From Gavia stellata (taxonomy: Eukaryota > Chordata > Aves > Gaviiformes > Gaviidae), in NCBI RefSeq assembly GCF_030936135.1, contig NC_082613.1:1302001-1366000 (forward strand): a stretch of 64,000 bases of DNA, read 5' to 3'. The notes below the pieces were generated by a model that was given only the letters and a program-made list of their open reading frames with translations, ran no database searches and was not told the DNA's origin. Both the position numbers and the translations under genes were made by a program. Each line of letters opens with the position of its first letter. Positions within the stretch are counted from its first letter, which is position 1. This document shows positions 14,001 to 23,700 of this stretch, piece after piece.

Positions 14001-16297
14001 ACAGCACGGAGCACAACACAGAGACAGCAGCATCTGCAACTCAGCAGTCCCTAGCACCCTTTGGCACCCTCTGGTTTCAGTCCATGCACCGTCAGGTCGG
14101 CCCACAGAGGCAGGCAGAGCTCAGGGGTGCACTTGCCCCTCAGCAGCTCTCCAGAACCAACCTGTGCACAAACAGGCCCTGATTTACCCCAGGCTGTTAC
14201 AATTCAGGCAAGAACTGACGTCCTCCCGCATGGTGACACCGAAGAGCTCAAGCTGTGCAGCCTTACACACTTTCTGTCCCAACACTAATGGCCCCCAACT
14301 AGGGTAAGCCAAAAATCGAGTCAGCCCCACTTCGGGAGCTCCTGACCATGCGGGGAGGATGGCAGGCAGCGGCTCCAGCACCCATCGGCATCGCTCACTT
14401 ACTTTAAAGAAGAGGTAGAGCCCCAGAAGGGTGCAACTGGCAACAATGGGAAAACGAGCAGCGTCTCGGCTGGTAATGGTCTCTGGCATCTCTGAGGAGT
14501 TCTGGGGAGGGAAGGAGAGGACAGGAGTGGATCAGCCCCTGCTCTGGCATCCTACCTGAGCAGGAGGTGAACAGACATAATGAGCAGGGCTCCACGGTGG
14601 CTTTGAGAGGCACAGGGCACCCGCTGGTCCCACGTTGTTCCCGGAGGTGGGGCTGTGTCAGAGGCAGAGCCCAAGATGGAAAAAACAAACCTCGCATTCG
14701 TCTTTCCAAGGGCTGCTACGATTTACTGCTTTTTTCCTCTTGGAGAAGGGAAAAAAACCGAAACAACCCTGCCCACTGCGCTGGCGTTGTTCCTTTCTCC
14801 CCCTGCCCAGAGGGGAGCCGGGCTCCCTCGCTGCTCACGCTCGGCCGTCTCCGTCAGCCACCCCATCTGTGCGCACCATATGTCGATCACCCTCTGAATG
14901 ACGTTTCTCTCCAATCATCTTGTTATCCCGCACCTCGCTCTCGGGACGCTCCTTGTGCTCAAAAGCCCCGGATTTATAAAGCCCTTTCGCCTCCTGAGCC
15001 ATCTTTGCACCAGCTGAACCAGCCCCCTTTCAAGGCATTTCCCACGAGAGACCTTCAGCTTTCAGAGGAGAGGCAGAGGGCTGCCTGCTCCCCTGCCTGC
15101 TCCCCTGCCTGCTCCCCTGCCCAGCTGGCCGCTGCTTGGAGATCTAATCGTGCGCAGGCAAACACCTGCGGCCAGCGCTGGACAGAGTGCACGTTAGCGG
15201 AAGCCCTTATGCAAAGCAACCCTGCAAAGGAACAACAGCTTATCCCGGGCACGGCAGCTGCCGCACAGCACTCGGCGGCGCAGAAGTGCCCCAAGAGCCA
15301 CTCGCTCCCTGCGGCGTGAGCGAAGAGAAATCCGGCTCCCCCTGAACCACGGGCAAGCCCTGCTCGCAGACCTGGGTTGCCTGGGCTGCCAGGAACCCCG
15401 CTAAAATCAGCTGAAACCCCTGATGTAAGACTCAATGGAGGACAAGGGACTGGAAAAAGCAGTAATAAACCAGACTGTGTAAAACAGTCCCTTCTCCTGA
15501 GCTTCAGGAGCCGAAGTGTTGGGATTTAAGTCCCAGCTGCTACCCGAGGCCAGGCGCAGATGCGGAGCGCAGCGCAATGGGCTGCAGGGAGAGCACAGGG
15601 CGTGCGGGCAGGAGAGCGCGGCAGCACCCCGGGGACCAGCCCCAGCGCTGCGGGGCAGGGGAGCAAAGCCCCACACGAGTCCCCCCAACACAGCATCTCT
15701 TCCGGGGGCACCGGGGCGGTTACGAGTTTTGCAGCACTTGAATTTATCGGGACAGTGAGGACGGGGCTGGAGAAGACCCCGGGGGAGGCCAGATCTCTCC
15801 CCGGGGTCCCCTGCCTCCACCGGGGCGCTGGTCTCTCTCCCTCTCCGGGGCCGGGCACCGCGGGCCGGGGCGGGGGGCCACGTCCTGCCGGGCCGGGGTC
15901 GGCTGTGGAACGGGGCACCCGGGGGGGCCCGGAGGGGGGCGGGGGGAGGCCTAGAGGCCCCGGAGGGTCCCCCGGGAGGGGCGGGGGGCAGCCCCCGCTG
16001 CCGGGCACGGGAGGCCGGGACGCCCCGGCGCCCCCGGGAGCAGAGGGGGCGGCTGCCCCGGCGGGGGGAGGCCGGGCTGCCCCGGAGCCGCGGGGGTACC
16101 TTGCTCTTGGCGCAGCTGACGGAGCGCAGCGCCCCGAAGAAGATGGGCAGCAGCGCCATGAGGACGAGGCTGCCGTAGGCCAGCGCCATGCCCTCGGGGG
16201 TGGCGGGCGGGCGGGCGGCCGCGGGGGCCCCGGTCCCGGTCCCGGTCCCGGCCCCGGCCCCGGCGGCGCTGCCGTTGTGCGCCGCGGCCTCCTCCAT
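2029..16297 (-). CDS. HM13: Signal peptide peptidase (HM13/SPP), 12 coding exons, complete
   Basis: Intramembrane aspartyl protease of the ER membrane that cleaves leftover signal peptides. Coding exons in transcript order: 16297-16100, 14501-14403, 12459-12377, 11369-11281, 10482-10397, 10251-10126, 8177-8120, 7497-7414, 7132-7096, 6003-5901, 5336-5251, 2110-2029. They join in phase to 376 residues (human about 377). All donors are GT and all acceptors AG. Visible motifs: a luminal NGS glycosylation sequon at residues 8-10, the catalytic YD in GGLFIYDVFW (Asp224, human Asp219), the catalytic GLGD (Asp270, human Asp265), the PAL motif at the start of the exon 5336-5251, and a C-terminal KKEK ER-retrieval signal. 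The N-terminus is a Gly/Ala/Thr repeat unlike the human sequence. The ATG at 16297 is the first in frame and gives MEEAAAHNGS. The family has nine membrane spans; hydrophobic stretches here fit that. Confidence 0.97.
2111..5250 (-). other. HM13: HM13 last intron (about 3.1 kb)
   Basis: Separates the exon ending ...VTEMF from the final exon. It contains a purine-rich tract at 3006-3083 and otherwise GC-rich unique-looking sequence. No alternative terminal exon could be supported, although HM13 is known to have alternative 3' ends in mammals. Confidence 0.5.
3006..3083 (+). repeat. Polypurine tract in the HM13 last intron
   Basis: Seventy-eight bases almost wholly A and G (only two C), with GAGA runs toward the right end. 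It is a mirror-like purine-pyrimidine tract. Confidence 0.85.
7816..7860 (+). repeat. T-rich (TTTTG)n-like simple sequence in an HM13 intron
   Basis: Irregular TTTTG/TTGTT units followed by a run of about 14 T, between the HM13 exons at 8120 and 7497. On the transcribed strand it is A-rich. Confidence 0.8.
8178..10125 (-). other. HM13: HM13 intron between exons 6 and 7 (about 1.9 kb)
   Basis: Lies between the exon carrying the YD catalytic motif and the exon VFGTNVMVTVAK. It is less GC-rich than its surroundings. A 147-codon open frame at 9606-10049 on the minus strand shows no known domain. No transposon signature or RNA gene was recognised. Confidence 0.5.
15083..15121. repeat. 12-bp tandem repeat in HM13 intron 1
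   Basis: Three copies of GCCTGCTCCCCT in tandem with a further partial copy (GCCC). Confidence 0.85.
16228..16263 (-). repeat. HM13: Coding hexanucleotide repeat in HM13 exon 1
   Basis: Tandem CCGGTC/CCGGCC units encode alternating Gly-Ala and Gly-Thr at about residues 13-24 of the luminal N-terminus. Confidence 0.85.
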
Positions 16298-16400
16298 GGC
16301 GGCTGCTCCCACCGCGGTCCGCTTCCGGCCCGCGCGCGCCAGGGACACGTCCTCTTACCGACCGGAAGTGCGTCACGCGTCGACGACGCCGACGCTAACC
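16298..16400 (-). promoter_or_regulatory. HM13: HM13 CpG-island promoter with ETS and CRE-like sites
   Basis: TATA-less, very GC-rich sequence directly upstream of the HM13 ATG. It contains ACCGGAAGTG at 16361-16370, an excellent ETS/GABP match, next to TGCGTCACGC at 16369-16378, an ATF/CREB-like half site. This is the usual layout of a housekeeping promoter. The transcription start is inferred to lie within about 100 nt of the ATG. Confidence 0.6.
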
Positions 16401-19400
16401 ACGCCCCCGGCTGTCCCGGGCCGCGTTGCTAGGAGACCGACAGCGGGCCTCAGCGCGGCTGGGCCCGATCCCGGCCCGGCCCCAGCCCCGGCGCCCCCCG
16501 GGGCCTGCATCCCCCAGAGCCGGCCATGGGCTCGGCCCGGGGGCCCGGCCCCCCGCTCGGGGCCGGTCTCCAGGCTGGCTCCCCGCAGCAGGGCACGGCG
16601 GTGGTGGAAGGCCCCGGCGTGGGCAGCCCGTGCCCCCGCTCCCCTCCTCTGCCTCGGGCGAGGGCGGACCGGGAGCCGTGAGGGCAGCAGCAGGCCGGTG
16701 GGACGGTGCCAATGGTCCCGCTGATGGGCTGCCCGCGCCTGCTTCTGCTCAGGCCGCTGCACCGCCTCAGCCCGGGATTATCCCGGTTTATGGCTGTTTA
16801 TCCCGTCTCCGAAAGGCCCGTGCTGGGGCCGTGCCGGTGAGGGGGAGCGCGGCGGCACTGCCTACGGACGGGCAGCAGGCTTTGAACGCAGGCCTGTCCC
16901 TCCCTGCCCAGACCCCGCGGTGCGAGGGGCGGGTGAGAGCGCCGGGGGGCTCCCGCAGGCAGGGGGGTCCCGGCTCCCCGCAGCCCCCAGCCATGAGGGC
17001 CACGAGAGGGAAGGCAGCGGCGGCTTCAGCCACCATCAGCCCGAGCGAGTTGCGTCCCAGGCTTCCCCTCCATCCAGCCCTGGGTTTTCCTGCCCTTTGC
17101 CATTTCCCAAGGACGCCTCCTGCGCTGCCGGGCCTCCCCCGTGACCGCTCCCAGCCCAACTGTGGCCACACTCCGCAAACACCCCCTCCATAAAAATGCC
17201 TCATATATGGCAGCAAACTCTCCCGGCCGCTGGACCGGGGCCAGGGCTCTGCTGAAAAATTGGTTGAAATGTATGTTTTCCTCACAAATATTCCTTCCCT
17301 TCCGGAGCCGCTGGCAGCCCAGCTGTGTCACCGAGCCTCTTCCTCCTCCCGCACGTCCCCCTCGCCCTCGCTGGGGCGAGAGTCCACTTGGAAGCAAAGA
17401 CACCAGCGGAGGCTAAAGATTGAGCAAAGTTAAATGGTGCTGCCCCCGGTTTAGATGTGAGCCACGGGCGGGGGAAGGGAGCGCAGCGGGACTGAAAAGC
17501 AAGGTTTTCGTTTTTTTTTTTTTTAAATGTTTTCCTCTTTTTTTTAAAAAAAAGGGATCTATTTCAGGACTGGGGTGATTCATAGTTTTGTGTTTCAGGC
17601 GGAGGGCAGATGGAAAGGCCTCCCGGGAGCCCCTCTCTGTGGGGCTGGCCTCCTGCCCGGGACGCTGTCCTCTCCCTGCCACCAATTCTCCCACAAAGGA
17701 GAAGGACGGGCACCAAGGGCAGCAGCAGGCAGTGTGCCCATGCACGCCCCGCTGCTTCCCACCCTGCTGCCTGCCCAGGCCTGGCACAGCGCAGCTACGG
17801 ACCCCCTTATCGCCCCCCTCACCCAGCCGCTTACGGACCCTTCAGGTGCCCACCCGTCCCCCAAACCCCAGCTTGGCTTGGGAACCCTCGACGAGGGGTG
17901 ATGCTCCCCCTCCCTGCCTCGCCCCCACTGCTCAGCCCCCTGCACCACCCCAGCCCCGCTTTGGGCCCTGAGACATGACCCCCCCTCACAGCCCCCTCGG
18001 GTGGGGGCTGCAAAGTCCCTCTCCAGGAATCCCCCAAAGCTTCTCCTTTGGTTTTGGTTTCTGCCCAAGGAGCAAGATCAGCAGCTCCACTTGCTTTCCG
18101 CCGTGCTCCCAGGAAGCAGGAACGTGCAGCCCCCCAGCCGACACTCCCTCGGCAGCGGGCAGGCAGGAGCAGCCAGGCCTGGGTGCTGCCACGGCAGGAC
18201 AGGGAGTCCAGGTGTCCGATTCGGCCCTTTTTGCACCAACCCCGGGTTAACCGGGGCAGCATCATTGTCCCAAGCTGGGGGGAACCCCAAGCAAATGCTG
18301 GCAGGGGGTGTGAGCCGCTTAAACCACACCCCAAAACAGCCACTGGCCACCGCCGTCTTGCGGGGACCGAGGCCTCGACCTGCCCTGGGCAGCGGCCGCC
18401 CTCCTCCCCTCTGCTTTTCCTCGCTGCTCTCCGTGAGAAGATGAACCCCCGCACCTCGGGGTGGCTGCAGACACTGTCCCCTCGGGGCTGGAAGCTGATG
18501 GGGGAACCGGGGGCTCGAGGGAGACGGGTGAGGGGGCAGCGGTCCAACCACCGTCCATCTCCACATGCCCCAGGGTCCGGCCGTGGCACCCACCAGCGTT
18601 GTCCCGGGGTCAGGAGCTGGCTCGGCACCGGCACTCAGGGCTCTCCTCCCTCCTTCCTCCCTTCGTTTCCCAGCGCCTCGCCGTGGCCCCCTTGGCCTCT
18701 CCTCCCACCCTCCAGCACAGCCGCATTTTTCTGGGTTTGAGCTCATTCTTTCCACTCCCCTCTCCGCCAGCTGCCAACTTTCCATCCCGCGGCCCCCCTC
18801 CGCCTCCTGCCGCAGGGAAACGCCGGCTGCAGCTGTGGGAGGGAGCGGCAGCAGCATGGAGCCCCCAGCCCCGCTGATGGGCACTGTGTGAACCACAGCG
18901 TCGCGTCCAGCAGCACCAGGAACCGGGGTGCAGGGAGCTCCAGGGCAGGGCCCCAGCAGAGCATCCGGAACCAGAGCAGCAGCAAGGGGAGAGCAGCAAC
19001 GCCGCGGTCACCAGTGGTCCAGGGAAGCACCGCGCAACATGGAGAAAAGCCTGAACAGGCTTCCCGGGTCCTGGGGACAGAGCCACCAGGGAGAAGCCCT
19101 CGCCAGGGTTTGCACCTGTGGAGAGGCTGTTTTTCCACAGGGACAGGGCGCTGCCCCATCCCAGTGTCCCCTTTGCACTGGCAACCCCCTCTCCAGCTGC
19201 ACCGTGCTGGCCACGGCCAGCGGCTCCCCACGCTCGAGCCGCAGAGCAAGCGGAAACTCCCGACCTGACCCGGGGAGGGAGGGCACCGCTGATCCTCCCT
19301 GGCGCCAGGCCCGGGGCTGCTGAGCAGGCTACCCCGCGGCGTCCCGGCTGCTTGCCTGCAGCACAGCCTAAAAACAACCGGCAGAGCCCACGCAGCTCCA

Positions 19401-19930
19401 GCATCACCTCCCCGGGTGCCTGGGGTCACTTGCTGCTTGCTGCAGCCAAGCACGTCCCTTCCCGGCTGGGCCACGCTGCAGCCGGTGCCACACTGCTCGG
19501 CTCCTGCCTCCCTGCCCCTTCCAGGGGCACCCGGAGCCACCGAGCGCCCAGCTCCCTGCCCAGGCTGCAGCTCCCACGGTGCTCAGGGGTTTGAAACCTG
19601 CACCTCAGCAGAGCTCAGCCCTTCCCAGAGGCTTTTCCAGAGCCGGCCGGGACCTGGGAGGTGCAGCGGGGCTGGGGGCTTCTGCCATCGCAGGGGGCGA
19701 TGCTGCGACCACTGGGTGAGGAATCGGGACTTCCTCCAAAGGCGGCCAAAGGAAGCCCCAGACGGTGGTTCTCCCTACCCTGAGATGTTTCGGCTGGTGA
19801 AACTGGAGCCCGCCGAGCCCTCGCTGGAGCAGGAGGCAGGTCCTCTGCCCCAGCCGCAGGCAAGGAACTAGGCTTGAATCCTGCCACATGGCTCCGGGAT
19901 GCGGCTCCCCATGGCAGGGACCCACCAGAG
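16400..19930. other. Intergenic region between HM13 and REM1
   Basis: About 3.5 kb of mostly GC-rich sequence upstream of HM13 and downstream of REM1. The first 800 bases continue the HM13 CpG island. An AT-richer patch follows at about 17165-17300, then a homopolymer-rich stretch at 17510-17555 (long T and A runs). Open frames on both strands are compositional; none has a known domain or matching splice sites. No gene is called. Confidence 0.5.
17510..17555. repeat. Poly-T / poly-A simple sequence
   Basis: Two long T runs and one A run within 45 bp in the HM13-REM1 intergenic region. Confidence 0.85.
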
Positions 19931-19951
19931 ACCAGCACCTCCCTGATGCAG

Positions 19952-19957
19952 TTTATT
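19952..19957 (-). terminator. REM1: REM1 poly(A) signal (AATAAA)
   Basis: AATAAA on the minus strand about 615 nt beyond the REM1 stop codon, the first canonical signal downstream. It implies a 3'UTR of roughly 0.63 kb. Confidence 0.65.
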
Positions 19958-20572
19958 CTGCAGACCGAGGGTTTTCCCCCTTGCACCAGTACAGAGACAG
20001 CAGAAAAACCTCAGTCCAAGAAATGCTGGTGCCAGTGAGACGTGGCACAAAGCCCTGGTGCAGAGGGGCCGGGGGTGCCAGGCGATGCTGCCGGTGCTCC
20101 CTCGGCCCAGCTCCAGGATGTCCTCGAGGTGGACACCGCTACGGTGCCCTCGCCAGTCCCTGCTGCCCTGCGAAGGATGGGCACCGTGAGCAGGACTGGC
20201 CACGGTCCCGGCAGTCTCCGGAGCTGCTCCAGCCCTGCAGGCAGACCTGTACCAGGGCACAGCCACCCCTCAGCTCCGGCTCCCCAGGAACATCTGTAGT
20301 CCAGGATCCCACCACCCCAAGTGCAGGTGCCCATCCCATCATCTGCTCCACGGGTGCAGCCCAGGGGCCCCGGCACCACTTGTCCCCCCTCCTGGAGGGG
20401 AAGCGGACGGATCCAGAGCACCCCGGGCATCCCTCAGCACTGGTTAAAACAGCGCCACGTCTTCAGCATCGCTCCGGCCCTGTCTGGGCTCTCTGCGGAG
20501 CTGCCGGCCACGCTGCCAGCAGAGAGGAGAGTCCCAGCCTGTGTGTGTGGAGGGTCCGGAGGGCGGCAGCTC

Positions 20573-22983
20573 TCAGAGCACAGACAGGTCGTGGCAGGAC
20601 TTGGAGCGGACTTTGAGGGCCACTTTGCTGCTGTTCCTGGCCACCAGCCTGTCGAGGAAGCGCCGGGCTCTCTTGGTAAGGCTCTCCTTGCGCTTCTGGC
20701 CGGGCACGGGGCGTGCGCGGGCCTCCTTGCCCCCACGGCGCAGGCGGATCTGCCGCACCACCCCCTCGAAGAGCTCGGCCACGTTGTGCTGCAGAGCTGC
20801 CGATGTCTCGATGAACTTGCAGTCGAACACCACGGCGCAGGCACGGCCCTCTGCGAGGGAAGGGCAGGGAGGGGGCACAGCCCCGCTGGCACCCCGGGTG
20901 CTGGGGGACGGGCGCTGCCACATGCGGGGCAGCGGCTGCACGTCCAGGGACAAGGGGAAAGACACATGGGAAGCAGCTGGGCAGGGACGCCGGGTGCAGG
21001 GCCCCCCCGGGTGCCCCACCAGCCAGACCACCCCCCGCTCACCTTCGATGGAGACTTCACGGCACCGCACCAGGTCGGTTTTGTTCCCCACCAGGATGAT
21101 GGGGATGTCCTCGGCCTGCCGCGCACGGCGCAGCTGGATGCGTAGCTCGGAGGCGCTCTCAAAGCTGCCGCGGTCGGTGATGGAGTAGACGATGACGTAG
21201 GCGTTCCCCACCTGCAGGCACTGGCTGCGGCGCCAGCTCTCCTCACCCTGCCACCGCACAGGGAATGAGTGTCACTGCTCTGCAGGGACTGCTGGCAGCC
21301 CCGACAACTCCCGGGGCGCACCCTGGCACCAATGGGACCTGCCAGCGCACCCCAGCAGCCCCCACGTCGTGGGGAGCAGACGTGGCCGCATTAATAAAAT
21401 GTGAATTAAAAGCTCGTGATTTTGGGGGTGGTGGTGTTTGAGAGTTTCCTCCTCTGTCAGTAACTAATTGGGGCTGTGGGCTCAGCTTGGCTCGGGGGGC
21501 TGAGGCTGCACCTCCCGGAGCCACCCTCGACTGCACAACGCGTCACAGGCACAGCGCCCTGCGCGAACCAGGCACCAGTCCCCGCTGGGCAGGGTGGCAT
21601 TAAGCAATAGTGGAAATAAAGGGCTGTTGTTGGGGCGTTACAGTGCTGGGGCATCTCCGGACAGCGCAGCTGTTCATGCAAAATGCAGCCCCAGCCCAAG
21701 CGGGTGCTGTGCCCGAGTTCACAGCCCAGGCACCAGCTCTGTCCCCGCTCCCGCGGATCGGTCGCTGCCTGCTGGCACCCACAGGAATGCCGGGACCCAG
21801 CATGGAGAGAGGCAAAGGGGCATTTTGAGAGAGGCAGCAATGGCAGCCCTGGCATTTCTGCCCAGGAGGTTCCTCCGTGCGCTGGGCAGAGGGAATGCCC
21901 ATGCCAGGCTCTCAGAGCCACCGCTCTGCCTGTTAAAGCACGTGTCCTGGCTGGCGGCACCATCTCACGTGGATTTGTGGGCTGGCACTGCACTCCTTCC
22001 CACAGCCCCTTCTGCCTCCCCGTCCTCGTGTGAGGGACACCCTGTGCTCGCACGGCTGCTCGTGCTCTTGCGGTGCCTCGCCATGAGAGCCCCCATGGGC
22101 GAGACCACGGTGGGCAGCCTCCCACGCCGGGGAAAGGTGGGCAAAGAGCTGGTCAGAGACATGACCCCAGCCCCTGTCTTGCCCAGTATGTGTCCCCCGC
22201 TCTCCGGCAAGGGCAGCGGCGAGCCCTGGACACGGCCGGGAAAGCCCCGGGGAGGCCTCGGCGGAGCTCAGAGGCCTCAAAGCAGCGGCTGTGCCCGTAC
22301 AATGTCCCCCGGGCACGTCCCAGCTCACCCAGCCCCGCTGGCAGCACGGGCTCCCCACAGCACCCAGCCCCGGCCCTGCCGTACCTGCTGCTCCGGCTCC
22401 CAGGTGTCCATCACCAGCAGCGTGGTCTCCTCGCCATCCACGGACAGCGTGCGCTCGTACGCGGCCTCTGCAAGACGCCGGGAGAGCCCAGTTGGCACGG
22501 CACTGCCCGGGCACCAAGACTTGGCCCCGGCGCTGGGCTCCTCTCCGCCTCGCACACGGGTTTTTCCCATCACGGACACGCGCTGCCTCCCCACCACCTC
22601 CTCCGGGCCCCACGGTGGGTGGCCCTGCTACAGAGGGGCCCCAACCAGCCCGCCACCGGGCACCCACCTCCGCGCTGCTCCAGCAGGTCCCGCTCCTGGA
22701 CGCCGGCGAAGAGGTTGACCAGGCTGGTCTTGCCCACGCCGGGGTCGCCCAGCAGCACCACGCGGTACAGGGGCTCCCCGGAGCCGGAGGAGCCCGAGGA
22801 GTCGGAGGACCAGCTGCCCCGCGGTGCCGCGGCCCTGCCGCCCGGCTCGGAGGCGCAGTGACCGAGCTGGGGGTGGCAGGGCTCGCCCCGCGGCGTGGCA
22901 CCCGGCACCCCCGGCCGCGGGAGAGGGGTGCTGGCCCTCCGCCGCAGCGGGCTCTTGCTCCCGCGCTGCGTGTTCAGGGTCAT
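20573..22983 (-). CDS. REM1: REM1, RGK-family small GTPase, 4 coding exons, complete
   Basis: RGK (Rad/Gem/Rem) GTP-binding protein that inhibits high-voltage-activated calcium channels by binding their beta subunit at the plasma membrane. Coding exons in transcript order: 22983-22668, 22467-22385, 21247-21043, 20850-20573, joined in phase to 293 residues (human about 298). Visible features: basic/Ser N-terminus with RRRASTP (residues 14-20, a candidate 14-3-3 site), a serine-rich stretch at 57-68, P-loop GDPGVGKT 79-86, DTWEPE 126-131 in place of the usual DxxG switch II (an RGK hallmark), NKTD 188-191, ETSA 216-219, and the family's C-terminal KSCHDLSVL with its conserved cysteine and no CAAX box. 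ATG 22983 is followed by MTLNTQRG, matching the start expected for the family. Same strand as HM13, ending about 4.3 kb upstream of the HM13 ATG. Confidence 0.97.
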
Positions 22984-23700
22984 CGGCGGCACCGAGGGCG
23001 GCGGGGCTGGGCGGGGCTGGGAGAGGCCGCCCCGAGGGGCCCCGGCTCCCGGTGTCGCTCCCGGCGCCGGTAGTAGCTCGGGCACAACTTTCCCCGGGAC
23101 AGGCTCGCCGCCGCCCGGCCCAGGCTTTAAACCCCGGGAGGTGGAGCCCCTCGCCGCGCCCGGTCCCTCCCCCGCCGGACACACCCCCGCCCGCACCGGC
23201 CCCGGCCCCGGCCCCGGCCGCCCTGTCCGGTCCCCGAGGTCCCCGCGGGGCTCCCGGTGCCGGAGCACGGCGAGCTCCCCCGGGGCGCGTCCCCTCGGTC
23301 CCGGGGAGCAGCGCGGGGGACGGCGGTCGCCCCGGGACGCCCCGGCCGCGCCGCTGCGGAATGCGCTGCCGCGGGTGCGGGCTCCGCCACGCTCCGCTCT
23401 GGCGTGGGACAGGGTCCCCCCGGGCCCCCGAGCCCCACCGCCGTGCTCCCCGCGGCCCCGGCCCGGCTCCAGCTCGCGTCGGCGCGGGGCAGCGCACGGC
23501 TCCGCCCGGGCCGGTCCTGCCCGGTGCCCGGTGCCCGGTGCCCGGAGGGGCTGTGCTTCGCCGGGACCTCGGAGCCCTGCTCGGCCCCTGCTCGGCAGCT
23601 GCCGCAGCGCCGTAGCCACGGGCCGGCGATGGGAAGCGCGGCCGGAGGCTCGCTTGGCACGGGCGAGAACAGGAGCTCGTTTTAGTTGAACCTGTCGGTT
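22984..23700 (-). promoter_or_regulatory. REM1: REM1 upstream CpG island / 5'UTR region
   Basis: Extremely CpG-rich sequence upstream of the REM1 ATG with no clear TATA box. It includes a short tandem repeat of the heptamer GTGCCCG at about 23519-23545. The transcription start could not be placed. Confidence 0.45.

Noticed and set aside
19416-19871. 151-codon plus-strand frame ending ...KLEPAEPSLEQEAG
   Set aside because: Cysteine/proline composition with no family resemblance; no poly(A) signal or splice partners.
20573-22983. REM1 as a related RGK gene (RRAD, GEM or REM2)
   Set aside because: The N-terminus MTLNTQRG, the core GRACAVVFDCKFIETSA and the HM13 neighbour fit REM1; GEM and RRAD lie elsewhere and differ in the N-terminus.
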